Source of the DNA: Hypericum androsaemum
Lineage: Eukaryota; Streptophyta; Magnoliopsida; Malpighiales; Hypericaceae
NCBI GenBank assembly: GCA_963995505.1
Contig: OZ023181.1
Span: 22,192,221 to 22,256,220 of the forward strand
DNA length: 64,000 bases
Direction: 5' to 3'
Of this stretch, positions 1 to 10,497 are shown in pieces (the first letter of the stretch is position 1; the number at the start of each line of letters is the position of its first letter). The translations under genes and the position numbers were made by a program. A model generated the notes under the pieces. The model saw nothing but the letters and a program-made list of their open reading frames with translations, was not told where the DNA came from and ran no database searches.

Positions 1-796
1 ATTTGCAATTACTTAACTGGGCAGGGAACCGTAGAGACGGACGACAGAGGGGTCGCGTCGAGCAGGCGAGTACAGAGCTTCGATGGAGGGGTCGCGGGCG
101 GAGGTGATAGTGGAGTAGTGTTCTATCGTTGGGGGCAGCGGAGAAGTCACCGATAGAGGTGTGTGCGGCATGGGTGGAGGAGAGAGCTTTCGGAGGACAC
201 GAACGGCGCCGACGTCTCTGCCTCTGGATCGGCAAAGATCGGAGAGAAAAGAGAGATAGATAGAGAAGGGGGAGTTTAGGGTTGGAGATTGAGAGAGGGG
301 GAGGAGAGAGTTTTTTTTAGGAGAGAAAAAAGGCAATAGTACCTCGTACAAATTTTAACCGTTAGATCTAACGCATGATTTAATAAACCAATCCAATGAC
401 TCTCCTTTCATCCAAGTTGATCCTGACTTGAAAAGTCAGGAACAAATCCACTCCCCCTATGTAACCTCCAGTCTCCTTTACGAAGGATATTCTAAATTTT
501 GCCAAATCTACAAGGATAATCTAAATTTACTAGACACAATTGCATCTACGAAATATGAGACATCTAAGTCATAGTCTTTTTTCTGTTCTATCGTTTCAAA
601 GATAATAGAATCGTAGGATAATAAACCAATAAGCTTGGGAGAGTACCCAATTTGAGACAAAAACTTGGATCCGTTATTGTGTTCCAATGTTTGATACAAC
701 TTATAACATATGATCAGATATCAGCACTATTGACATTTATTCTCAACATCAGGCAATTTTCGGAAAATGCGGGCGTAAACAAAAGGAAATCAAAAT
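1..796. other. Intergenic, no supported gene
   Basis: The first 340 bases are GA-rich on the plus strand and give a 112-codon minus frame with low-complexity Ser/Pro/Leu composition and no recognisable domain. The rest is AT-rich. This could be the remains of a transposon insert or the 3' flank of the GDSL gene. Nothing here can be called a gene. Confidence 0.5.
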
Positions 797-3700
797 TCAG
801 AAATAATTAACAGCCAACTGGCTGAAATTAACGGGCAGCACAAAGTTTGGTTCACCGCCGTAAAGGGTGAGAGCTGCCAACTCGGAACCAATCTGGCTTG
901 GATGGTACCGATCCCAGAAGAAGTAGTCGTCGCGATTCTCGCACACTGTCGCGTTCGGAAGGCACCCGGATTCGGCCCCCAACCGTCCCCATCCGCAGCA
1001 GGCACTCTTCACATCCTTGAAACCTAATTAATTTTTGTAATGTTAGGGCAGCGAAAACGAAATAAACGTGTAGTTAGAGAGGGTCAATGTTAAACTTACG
1101 AAAAGCGAGGGGATTTCGAAGGACATCCATGGTCATGTCGTATGAATTACCGAGTGAGTATATCATCCCTTTGAATTCGGAGCTCAGCTTCTCGAGGACA
1201 CCTTGGAGCTCCGCGAAGAACATCTGGGAGAATAAATTCATGGGGTCGAAACATCCACCCGAAGTATTTGTGAAACGGAACTGAGGAATGCACCCCACCG
1301 GTGGTGTGCTTATTATCCCCAGTCTCCTTGCTCCTAGCTCCAGTATTTTCTGCATTTCGAAAGGGACAATAATCGCCAAGTTAAGAATTTGTCATTAAAA
1401 GTATTAAACCATGTGGTAAAAAAGAGAGGAAAAGTCTAATTTAGCACCTCTGGTTTACGCGTTTGACGCATAATAGTTTGTGATTTAAAACACATCAAAA
1501 AGTTTTATGTAGTTTCTGAGACACATCAATTAAAGGCTGGAATAATTCTTCGAACCTAGTCAAACGCCTTGGTGCTTGCCATGTAGAAATGATACCATTT
1601 TTTTGCCTATGTGGTACGCCATTTAGGATTAATTCTTAACCCGAGTTGCTGACATGACAAGCACCAAAGACGTTGATTAGGCCCGGGGAGTTATTCGAGC
1701 CTTTAATTGATGTATACCGAAAATCACATGGACTTTTTCGATGAATTTTAAACCACAAAATTTAATGCATCAAACGCGCAAATCATATGTTACTAAAGTG
1801 AATTTTTCTAAAAAAATCATTAAGTAGATCGTCGGTTGTACTTAAGTACCTGGAGGTTGGTGTAATAACTTTGCATGAGGTTGGAAATGTATTGCGGAGG
1901 GGGGAGGGTGACGTTGAGCTCGAAGTACTCGAAGATGTCATTGCTCCCGATGCTAATGAGGACGAGAGAGTTTGAGATTATTAAAGATTCTCCTCTTTCG
2001 GCGCCAATTACTTCTGAGATGTTGCTGCACACTGTCGCAAATTGTTGCACCTGTTCGTCCATGCTGATTACTTTCCCCTGCCATCCCAAAGAATTATATA
2101 CATCAAGTGATTAACAAAAGGACTAATCAATGTGTTAGAATCTCTATATCTAATCCAAATCTTTAAGGCAATGGGTTAGTGAATTTTTTACATATATAAA
2201 CTTGCATCCCACTCATGTTTTAACCGATGTGGGATTCTCAACAAACCCCCTCAAACGAGACCCATTAGGTCGAAAATTGCACTGACTTTGATTTCACCAA
2301 AGCGCGAGAAATGGGGATCGTGCGAGCTCAACAATGGGTGCGAGATCAACCCGCTTTGATACCATGTTAGAATCTCCATATTCAACCCAAAACTTTAAGG
2401 TAATAAGTTAGTAGATTTTCCACACTTATAAACTTGTTCCCCACTCGTGTTTTAACCGATGTATAATTCTCAATACAATGATTTCTTTTATCATCCACAA
2501 CGTGTCAATATTAACACTAATCAAATTTGCATTTCATCGTACGTTGGAAATCATAGCTCGTATATATAACTGGAAAAATTTTGAACTAAATATAAAAGAC
2601 TTTACTATATTTTGAGTTGGTGACCGAAATTCTATTAAGCATAAATATTTGAATTTTAGCTATTAAACCAATATCTGATTACATGTGTATGTAAATAAAG
2701 AAAATACCAACAAATAGTTAGATTTGTTCTATCTTAATCAGATTACAAGTTTGACTCTTTAGAACACAGCAGTGTTAAATATTTAAGGATCTTTGTTTTT
2801 CTTCAAAAATCTATCCAGCTCGAATCTAGATTAATCGGTCCAATAAACTAAATACCATAAACAAACAATAAATAGAGAGAGAAAATGAATAAATTAATTA
2901 ATGAAAGAAAGAGCCGGCGTGATCATTACAAATTGCGATCCGGTACCAGGCAGAAGCCCGGCTCCACCGGAGGCAAAGTTGGCTCCGTGCAGAATATTGC
3001 GCTTGAAGTAGGATTTCCGGTTGTTTAGCAACTCAAGGAACGCCGGCGGGCTTCTCTTGAATCCAAATACTCTCGCTACAAACCAAACATTAATTAGAAA
3101 AACATGTAAGTTAACAGTTAACACACTGGTGTATAATAACTATACTTAATATTAAGTATACTTAATATTGAATTTTTTTTGTGAACCTCTCGTTTTAGAT
3201 TCGAATATTATCATATCATATATTTAGTGTAGTTTATTTCGCTCGTATAATTTTAGTTGTGAAACACGAACTCAAGACAATTATTAATAGATTCCAAATC
3301 ACTTATAAAAAAAATAGATTCCAAATCTTTTATCATTAAACCAACTACTAGGATAATATTTGCTTTAGTGAGAAAATAGATTGTTTAGTATTTCATTATT
3401 TACAGTTTAAGTCTCGAGATGCACTTAAAATTGAGTAATAAGAAGTTTTATCGCTCTTTGTGATCATAAGTATAACCATCTCGACTTACATTTACCTCTT
3501 TTCAAATTTTTTAGTGGATATGAGTTGGAGTTATTAAAGGAGCAAGCCATTAATATATATGCTCTACGTACCAACGGAATCAGCAATGTTGAATCCATTG
3601 CTAAACCTCCCAGTAGGTTTGCTCCCAATAAAATCGATCCCATTGAAACGAAAATCAGCTCTGGCTTGTCTCACCGGCAACCAATTGTTGGTGCCCACAT

Positions 3701-3839
3701 CAGCCGTGGAATCTCCGAACACGAAGATGGCCGGAAACGCCGTATCGGCAAAGCACCGTGAAGAACACACAAGAGCAACAATAACTGTCGCTATTGAAAG
3801 AAAAATACCAATATCTTTCAACCCTCGAGACATTAGCAT
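797..3839 (-). CDS. GDSL esterase/lipase, secreted, five exons
   Basis: Plant GDSL-type serine hydrolase (SGNH fold), expected to cleave acyl esters in the secretory pathway or cell wall. Exons by splice-site reading: 3839-3572, 3075-2930, 2077-1850, 1349-1100, 1023-797. All have GT-AG borders, phases agree, and they join to 1119 nt, 372 residues, normal for the family. Residues 1-31 form a hydrophobic signal peptide. Block I is FVFGDSTADVG with nucleophile Ser44; block II is NFASGGAGLL (Gly126); block III is GSND (Asn184); block V is DRYHPSQ with Asp335 and His338. All catalytic residues are present, so the enzyme should be active. The Met at 3839 was chosen because it directly precedes the signal peptide. 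A TATA-like GATATATAGC lies near 3911-3920. Intron 3 holds a TRIM element and intron 2 (counting from the 3' end) a foldback element. It resembles the At5g55050 type, a family-level guess only. Confidence 0.93.
1429..1808. mobile_element. Foldback Mutator-like MITE in a GDSL intron
   Basis: The left end (GAAAAGTCTAATTTAGCACC) is roughly repeated in inverse at the right end (GTTACTAAAGTGAATTTTTC), and the arms stay complementary inwards, for example CGCGTTTGACGCAT against ATGCATCAAACGCG. Flanks read TAAAAAAGA and TAAAAAAAT, 7 of 9 matching, which fits a decayed 9-bp Mutator-type duplication. There is no coding capacity. It lies wholly inside the intron between exons 3 and 4 of the GDSL gene, so it should be spliced out. 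Confidence 0.6.
2133..2475 (-). mobile_element. TRIM (miniature LTR retrotransposon)
   Basis: Two 111-bp direct repeats at 2133-2243 and 2365-2475 flank 121 bp of internal DNA. Read on the minus strand each LTR starts with the TRIM-like TGTTGAGAATCCCACATCGG pattern (the outer copy starts TATTG) and ends TCTAACA. Immediately inside the 2365-2475 LTR, the minus strand reads TGGTATCAAAGCGG, a primer binding site for initiator tRNA-Met with one change. The other side has a purine tract (TCTCGTTTGAGGGGG) before the 2133-2243 LTR. A perfect 5-bp duplication CAATG flanks it at 2128-2132 and 2476-2480. It has no ORF. It sits in the intron between exons 2 and 3 of the GDSL gene. Confidence 0.93.
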
Positions 3840-4372
3840 TTCTTATTTTTTTTTCTTGCAAATTATTTTGTTTGTGTTCTCAATTGATTGTTTCGGAAAC
3901 AATTGGTGCCGATATATAGCAGCCGGTGGTTGGCGACTAGGATGACGACAAGCACTGATAATTGAATATTGGTGACGGCAATTGTGATAAATTCCATATG
4001 ATGTGAACAATTTTGATGGTGATTTGCATTTCACAAATTAGACATTAATATCTTGATCAGGTGCTCGCTTGAAGAATAAATATACGGTTCCGTTGTTTAA
4101 CTTATAAGAATACATGCGAATATATTTGTGGTGCGTTCCCTGTCTTGTGCACGGAATGCACATATATGTTTATTTATTACTTATAAGAATACATGCGAAT
4201 ATATTTGTGGTGCGTTCCCTGTCTTGTGTACGGAATGCACATATATGTTTATTTATTACCAAAGAGTACTTGCTTTGTTGGTATAAAAAAATGGTGAATG
4301 ACGAGTGATCATGGTTCAAATTGGTCACAACAAAAAATTACTTATCTAAGAAAAGCTTATTTACTTATTTGG
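3840..4372. other. GDSL promoter region with a 79-bp tandem duplication
   Basis: This is the 5' flank of the minus-strand GDSL gene. At 4100-4257 a 79-bp unit beginning ACTTATAAGAATACATGCGA occurs twice head to tail, with a single C/T difference noticed (GTGCACGG against GTGTACGG). The Copia element starts at 4373, so the GDSL upstream region is cut about 530 bp from its ATG. Confidence 0.85.
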
Positions 4373-4805
4373 TGTTGGGTATGGAGACTTCGTACTATAC
4401 GGAGTTACTGTTTACGCGTTGAATATACGGAGTTACTGTTCACTGGTGGACGATTTTGCCCCTGCCGACACCAAATAGTCCTAGGCTGTGGGCACTATAA
4501 ATACCCACCTCTCAGTCACTATTCCTGTATCTTCTTCCTTGTGTAGAGAGAGAGAGAGAGACAGAGAGAGAAGAGGAGAGAGAAACACCATTGTTGAGCG
4601 AGTGAAGCTCTAGAGTGTAGATCGAGCTTGATATAGTGAAATCTCCTGGCTTGGTACGCCCCCGGACGTAGATCGGTTTAGATCGAACCGGGTGACCAAA
4701 TTTTTGTGTCGTATTCTTGTGTGCGTGAGTTTCCTTTGTGTTTGTCATCGATCTCTAGCTCCGGTATTGTTCGTGTGGTGTTTGGGGCCCTCGTGTTTCC
4801 CAACA
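4373..4805 (+). repeat. 5' LTR of the Copia element
   Basis: 433 bp, TG...CA ends. A TATA box (CTATAAATACCC) lies near 4495-4506 and marks the likely U3/R transition. A GA microsatellite follows at about 4545-4582. The region before it contains two copies of TACGGAGTTACTGTT. Confidence 0.95.
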
Positions 4806-4850
4806 ATTGGTATCAGAGCCCGGGTTTAGGGCGTGGTGGGAGCAATCACG

Positions 4851-7800
4851 ATGGGTGATGTGAGATCGCCCGTGGAGAAGTTCGATGGCGTCGATTATGG
4901 CTTCTGGAAGATGCAAGTAGAGGACTACTTGTATGGCAAAGATTTGCACTTGCCCCTTGATGGGAAGAAGCCAGAGGACATGAAGGAAGAGGAGTGGAAG
5001 CTCCTAGATCGGAAAGCGATGAGCGTGGTGCGCTTGTCTTTGTCTAGGAACGTGGCCTTGCACACAGTAAAGTCAAAGACCACGAAGGAGATGTTGGAGA
5101 CGTTGTCCGAGATGTACGAGAAGCCATCGGCGGCCAACAAGGTTCACTTGATGAGGAAGTTGTTCAACCTTCGGATGGCGGAGGGTACGATGGTGACCAA
5201 GCATCTTCACGAGTTCAATGCAACGATAGCCCAATTGAGCTCGGTTAAGATCGACTTCGATGATGAGGTACAAGCCCTAATTTTACTAAGTTCTTTACCC
5301 GATAGTTGGAATGGCACGGTCACGGCAGTGAGTGCCTCGGCGGGGAAAGTAACGCTCAAGCTAGATGAGGTGAGGGATTTGATTATGAGTGAGGAGATTC
5401 GTAGAAAGGAATCCGGAGTAGCCTCGAGTTCAGCTTTGAGCATGGGTAACAGGGGAAGGTCTGAGAATAAGTGGAAGGGGAAGAAGGACCGGGGTAGGTC
5501 AAGATCTAAATCGAAGGGTGGTCCGAAGAAGGACAAGAGCTCGGTGCAATGTTGGAATTGTGAACAATATGGTCATTTCAGAGATCAATGCACGGCACCA
5601 AAGAAGGAAAAATCCGCAAATGCGACAACGGAAGATCACGGGGATGCGTTGATCTTGAGTGTGAGCAGTCCATTGGAGGAGTGGGTATTGGATTCGGGAG
5701 CATCATTTCATTCTTGTAGCGATGCAGGGATGATGGAGAAGTATGTCATAGGTGATTATGGCAAAGTCTATCTAGCGAATGATGACCCTTTGAAAATTGT
5801 GGGCATGGGAGATGTTCGGATCAATACTCCTAATGGATCTTTGTTGTTGTTGAAAGGGGTGAGGCATATTCCTGGGTTGAAGAGGAATTTGCTATCCGTG
5901 GGGCAACTAGATGATGAAGGTTACACAGTGACCTTTGGTTGCAAGACATGGAAAATTACCAAAGGAGCTAGGGTGGTGGCTCGAGGTTTGAAGGAGGGTA
6001 CTTTGTATATGACGAAGAACACCAATGAGAGCATTAATGTTGCAGGTGCAACGGATGATGCAGATTTGTGGCATAGTCGCCTTGGCCACATGAGTGAGAA
6101 GGGAATGAGGGTGCTATGCTCGAAGGGGAAGCTTCCAGGCCTCAAGACAGTGGAAGTGGAACTCTGTGAGGATTGTGTTTTCGGGAAGCAGAAGAGAGTG
6201 AGTTTTTCGAGAGCTGGCAGATCTCCAAAGGAGCAGAAGCTTGAGTTGGTCCACAGCGATTTGTGGGGACCAGCACCAGTGGCATCCTTGGGTGGTTCGT
6301 TATATTACATGACCTTTATTGATGATTCTACAAGGAAGCTGTGGGTGTACTTCTTGAAACATAAGTCAGAAGCCTTTGATGCCTTCAAGAAGTGGAGAGC
6401 CCTTGTGGAAAATGAGACAGGTCTCAATGTGAAGTGTTTGAGATCTGACAATGGTGGAGAGTATGAGCTCCAAGAGTTCAAGGATTACTGTGCAGCAAAT
6501 GGGATTCGCATGGAGAAGACAGTAGCTGGAACCCCCCAGCAAAATGGCATCGCAGAGAGGATGAACAGAACAATCAATGAGAGAGCTAGGGCCATGCGAC
6601 TGAAGTGTGGCTTACCAAAGATGTTTTGGGCGGATGCAGTGAACACCGCGGCTTTCTTGATCAATAGAGGACCATCAACTCCTTTGGATAATGGGATACC
6701 GGAGGAGGCTTGGAGTGGGAAGGAGGTTGATCTTTCTTACCTTCGAGTATTTGGTTGTGTGTCATATGTTCATATTGATGCAGGTGATAGGAGCAAACTG
6801 GATGCTAAGTCCAAAAAGTGCACATTCATTGGATATGGTGGAGATAATTTTGGTTTCAGGTTTTGGGATGAGAAGAACCGCAAGGTTATCAGAAGCCGAG
6901 ATGTCATATTCAATGAGAAGGTTTTGTACAAGGACAGGGGGAGTGTATCCGACGAGGTGGGTTCTAGCAGTGAGGTGATTGAGTTAGACATCTCGAACTC
7001 AGGTGGGAGCAAAAGGGCACAAGATGGCCAGGTGGCCAAGGAGGAAGCGGAACCAAGTTCTCCACCACCATTGGTTCCGGTAAGGAGGTCCACAAGACAA
7101 CGTGGGTCTCCAGATAGGTATTCGCCAGCTAATTTCTATCTCCTATTAACTGATGGAGGAGAACCAGAAGATTTTGCAGAGGTTCAGAAGAGTGGACAAG
7201 TGGACAAGTGGAAGCTTGCAATGGATGACGAGATGAAGTCATTGAGGAGTAACATGACTTGGGAACTAGTCCAACTCCCTAAAGGCAAGAAGGCACTGCA
7301 AAATAAGTGGGTATATAGAGTTAAGCAAGAGGCGGATGGCACCGAGCGTTACAAGGCAAGACTGGTTGTGAAGGGATTTCAACAGAAATATGGTATAGAT
7401 TTTACTGATGTTTTCACTCCTGTTGTGAAGCTGACCACTATTCGTATGGTGTTGAGTATGGTAGCTTCAGAGAATCTGATGTTGGAGCAGATGGATGTGA
7501 AGACAGCATTTCTCCATGGTGATCTAGAGGAAGAGATCTACATGGTACAACCAGAGGGATACTTGTCAGATGGTAAAAGTGAGCTTGTGTGCAGGTTGAG
7601 GAAGAGCTTGTATGGCTTGAAGCAAGCTCCAAGGCAGTGGTACAAGAAGTTTGATGGGTTCATGCATGAGATTGAGTTCGTGCGCTGTGAGGCTGATCAT
7701 TGCTGCTATTTCAAAAGATTTGACAATAGCTATATCATCCTTCTGCTTTATGTTGATGACATGTTGATAGCAGGCGCCAGTGCTCGGGAGGTGAGCAAGG

Positions 7801-8714
7801 TGAAGAAGCAATTGTCTGAGAGGTTTGCCATGAAGGACTTGGGGGAGGCTAAGCAAATCCTTGGGATGAGGATTGAGAGGAATAAGGCTGATGGGAAGCT
7901 GTTTCTCTCACAGGCTGAGTACATTGAGAAGGTGTTGAAGAGGTTCAACATGCAAAAGACCAACCCCAAGTTGACTCCTTTAGGTGGGCACTTTATGTTG
8001 TCCAAGAAGGATTCGCCTAAGAGTAAGGCGGAGAAGGCTCAAATGGAGAAGACTCCTTATGCATCGGCAGTCGGAAGCTTGATGTATGCTATGATTTGCA
8101 CAAGGCCAGACATAGCACATGCGGTGGGAGTAGTGAGCAGATTCATGAGCAATCCAGGTGAGCAGCATTGGATCGCAGTGAAGTGGATCCTTGGTTACTT
8201 GAGAGGTACTACTAAGAAGGCCCTGTGCTTTGAGGGCAAAGATGTGAAGCTGACAGGCTATTGTGATGCAGACTTGGGGTCCAATGATCATGATGGCAAG
8301 AGGAGCACTAGTGGTTATGTGTTCACACTGGGAGGGACAGCGATATCTTGGGCTTCCAGGTTGCAAAAGGTTGTGGCTTTGTCAACCGCAGAAAGTGAGT
8401 ATGTGGCTGTGACAGAAGCAAGCAAAGAGATGGTATGGTTGCAAAACTTCTTGGGAGAATTGGGCAAGGAGCAAAGTGAAAGTGTGCTCCACAGTGACAG
8501 CCAAAGTGCGATACACTTGGCTAAGAATCCCGCATTCCACTCAAGGACAAAGCACATTGAGTTGAAGTATCACTACATTCGAAGTCTATTGGAGAGGAAG
8601 ATCTTGCAACTTGAGAAGATTGACGGGAAAGTGAATCCCGCGGATATGTTGACTAAGGTGGTTACCTTAGAGAAGCTGAAGCTTAACATGGCTTCAGCGG
8701 GTCTAGTAAACTAG
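4851..8714 (+). CDS. Copia gag-pol polyprotein, single frame
   Basis: A 1287-residue polyprotein if started at the ATG at 4851; an upstream GTG at 4833 in the same frame is not a likely start. Order seen: UBN2-type gag; CCHC zinc knuckle CWNCEQYGHFRDQC at about residues 234-247; aspartic protease with DSGA at about 281-284; integrase zinc-binding region, then the catalytic core with DDS, RSDNGGEY (about 531) and GTPQQNGIAER; reverse transcriptase with YVDDM at about 967; RNase H with DADLGSND at about 1140 and STAESEY. No stop or frameshift interrupts it and each catalytic motif that I can recognise is intact. Many ORFs on the opposite strand are shadows of it. Confidence 0.97.
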   Translation: MGDVRSPVEKFDGVDYGFWKMQVEDYLYGKDLHLPLDGKKPEDMKEEEWKLLDRKAMSVVRLSLSRNVALHTVKSKTTKEMLETLSEMYEKPSAANKVHLMRKLFNLRMAEGTMVTKHLHEFNATIAQLSSVKIDFDDEVQALILLSSLPDSWNGTVTAVSASAGKVTLKLDEVRDLIMSEEIRRKESGVASSSALSMGNRGRSENKWKGKKDRGRSRSKSKGGPKKDKSSVQCWNCEQYGHFRDQCTAPKKEKSANATTEDHGDALILSVSSPLEEWVLDSGASFHSCSDAGMMEKYVIGDYGKVYLANDDPLKIVGMGDVRINTPNGSLLLLKGVRHIPGLKRNLLSVGQLDDEGYTVTFGCKTWKITKGARVVARGLKEGTLYMTKNTNESINVAGATDDADLWHSRLGHMSEKGMRVLCSKGKLPGLKTVEVELCEDCVFGKQKRVSFSRAGRSPKEQKLELVHSDLWGPAPVASLGGSLYYMTFIDDSTRKLWVYFLKHKSEAFDAFKKWRALVENETGLNVKCLRSDNGGEYELQEFKDYCAANGIRMEKTVAGTPQQNGIAERMNRTINERARAMRLKCGLPKMFWADAVNTAAFLINRGPSTPLDNGIPEEAWSGKEVDLSYLRVFGCVSYVHIDAGDRSKLDAKSKKCTFIGYGGDNFGFRFWDEKNRKVIRSRDVIFNEKVLYKDRGSVSDEVGSSSEVIELDISNSGGSKRAQDGQVAKEEAEPSSPPPLVPVRRSTRQRGSPDRYSPANFYLLLTDGGEPEDFAEVQKSGQVDKWKLAMDDEMKSLRSNMTWELVQLPKGKKALQNKWVYRVKQEADGTERYKARLVVKGFQQKYGIDFTDVFTPVVKLTTIRMVLSMVASENLMLEQMDVKTAFLHGDLEEEIYMVQPEGYLSDGKSELVCRLRKSLYGLKQAPRQWYKKFDGFMHEIEFVRCEADHCCYFKRFDNSYIILLLYVDDMLIAGASAREVSKVKKQLSERFAMKDLGEAKQILGMRIERNKADGKLFLSQAEYIEKVLKRFNMQKTNPKLTPLGGHFMLSKKDSPKSKAEKAQMEKTPYASAVGSLMYAMICTRPDIAHAVGVVSRFMSNPGEQHWIAVKWILGYLRGTTKKALCFEGKDVKLTGYCDADLGSNDHDGKRSTSGYVFTLGGTAISWASRLQKVVALSTAESEYVAVTEASKEMVWLQNFLGELGKEQSESVLHSDSQSAIHLAKNPAFHSRTKHIELKYHYIRSLLERKILQLEKIDGKVNPADMLTKVVTLEKLKLNMASAGLVN

Positions 8715-8806
8715 AGAAGAGACCCGGCGTACCAAGCAGTGAAGAGGAGAAGGAGGTCATCAAGTGAATGGTGACAAGTGTTGAGGTCAGTCTCCAGGTG
8801 GGAGAT

Positions 8807-9239
8807 TGTTGGGTATGGAGACTTCGTACTATACGGAGTTACTGTTTACGCGTTGAATATACGGAGTTACTGTTCACTGGTGGACGATTTTGCCCCTGCC
8901 GACACCAAATAGTCCTAGGCTGTGGGCACTATAAATACCCACCTCTCAGTCACTATTCCTGTATCTTCTTCCTTGTGTAGAGAGAGAGAGAGAGACAGAG
9001 AGAGAAGAGGAGAGAGAAACACCATTGTTGAGCGAGTGAAGCTCTAGAGTGTAGATCGAGCTTGATATAGTGAAATCTCCTGGCTTGGTACGCCCCCGGA
9101 CGTAGATCGGTTTAGATCGAACCGGGTGACCAAATTTTTGTGTCGTATTCTTGTGTGCGTGAGTTTCCTTTGTGTTTGTCATCGATCTCTAGCTCCGGTA
9201 TTGTTTGTGTGGTGTTTGGGGCCCTCGTGTTTCCCAACA
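8807..9239 (+). repeat. 3' LTR of the Copia element
   Basis: 433 bp, identical to the 5' LTR except for one base noticed near 9204. It is followed by the second copy of the TTTGG target duplication. Confidence 0.95.
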
Positions 9240-9244
9240 TTTGG

Positions 9245-10497
9245 CCCGATGCAAGGTTTAAAGAAAACTATGCGGAGGTCGGTGCAGAATTTCTCAAATT
9301 TTTCTAGTAAACTCTTCGGACAGGTCGAATCGCTGATTGAACTGAATTCTTTTTTAAAATATATATTACTAATATCTAATATTAAAATGAGAAATAATTA
9401 TAATTTTATCTAATTTTTTTGCAAAAGTTATAATTTATAAGCATTAAAATCATAATTTGATTATTTTTAGACTAATAAAATCAGAAAATGTTTTTTAAAA
9501 AAATTGACCTTTTTATTTGGAGATGATAATCTGACCGGTTGAATCGATAGTAGATGTTGTTGACTAGTAGTTGAACCACATCTTGGTTTAGGTAGAAAAT
9601 GACTCAAAACTGGTCCTCGGTCATGATTGGACCAGTCAATCCATGTTTTTTAAAACATTGATCTCATGCACAATTTAACAATTAGTTATTCAATTTAAAA
9701 TTAAGTTCGAGTTGAGTTTATAATCAGAGCAATAAAATTCTTTCTACCAAACTTTAGGACATATAAGGTTCGAACTAAATAACTTAAATTAAATTAAAAA
9801 ATCTTTCATTACTTTATCTACGTTACTCTGCATTTATAACGTGGCACTCGTTAGTTGTATGCCAAAGTAACGTTCTAGAATTAATTATGGGCTAAAATGG
9901 AAATTCCTTGCAGGTAGAGATTGCGGTGCCTAGATTTGTCGGGTGGCTGGGCAGAGCCTCAAAAAATGAGATGGGTAGTAGGATCACGGGATTCCAAATT
10001 AAACAACGTTTATAACGGGAGTAGGTGTCTAGTTCCAGTCTAGGTTTAAACGTCGTCGGTCAGCTTACCAACACATTCACTTCGCTATCACTGAACCATT
10101 CATTAGCAGCATGAGGATCCAATAACTATGCCTATGAACATGTTTCCACGGTTTCGTCTTTTTCTAAATTGCTGTCTCGTTACTTTCACTGTTTTCCAAC
10201 ATCAGATAATTAGATTGGATCAATCTCGATTGGACACCCATGACCCAACTACGGAGAAATGTTCGATCCAAAAAATCAATAACCAAGGCAAATACGATCA
10301 TGGAAAATTTAATGAGACAGATTCTCCGGAAAGATTCTCTTCATACAATATGACAAAATGCTCAAGGGTTAAATGGAATAGAGAGGTCGAGACCATCATC
10401 ATGGGTGCAATCTATGAGGCGGTAGAATGATGCTCATTGCGAACAAATCTAGGCGGTTAATGAAGAATATCATAGATTAACTTTAAGATAATTTCTA
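9245..10497. other. Intergenic, no supported gene
   Basis: AT-rich from 9245 to about 9830, then mixed. A 100-codon plus frame at 10128-10430 has no recognisable domain and no clear promoter. I see no repeat structure or RNA gene here. Confidence 0.5.

Larger units (their letters stand above)
4373..9239 (+). mobile_element. Intact, very young Copia LTR retrotransposon (Tork/Tnt1-like)
   Basis: Complete element of 4867 bp. It has 433-bp LTRs (TGTTGGG...CCCAACA), a 5-bp target duplication TTTGG at 4368-4372 and 9240-9244, a tRNA-Met primer binding site TGGTATCAGAGCCCGGG at 4808-4824, a polypurine stretch just before the 3' LTR (AGGTGGGAGATT, 8795-8806) and one uninterrupted gag-pol frame. The LTRs differ at one position that I could find (attgttCgtg near 4770 against attgttTgtg near 9204). 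Insertion was therefore recent and the element may still be mobile. Domain order integrase before reverse transcriptase makes it Copia. Confidence 0.97.

Noticed and set aside
13..351. 112-codon minus-strand frame
   Set aside because: Low-complexity Ser/Pro/Leu composition, no domain, no credible start context or neighbours; more likely transposon-derived or chance.
4925..8557. Numerous minus-strand frames opposite the Copia gag-pol
   Set aside because: Shadows of a strongly coding opposite strand; none has a recognisable domain.
10128..10430. 100-codon plus-strand frame
   Set aside because: No family features, no clear promoter, sits in AT-rich spacer just before a transposon.
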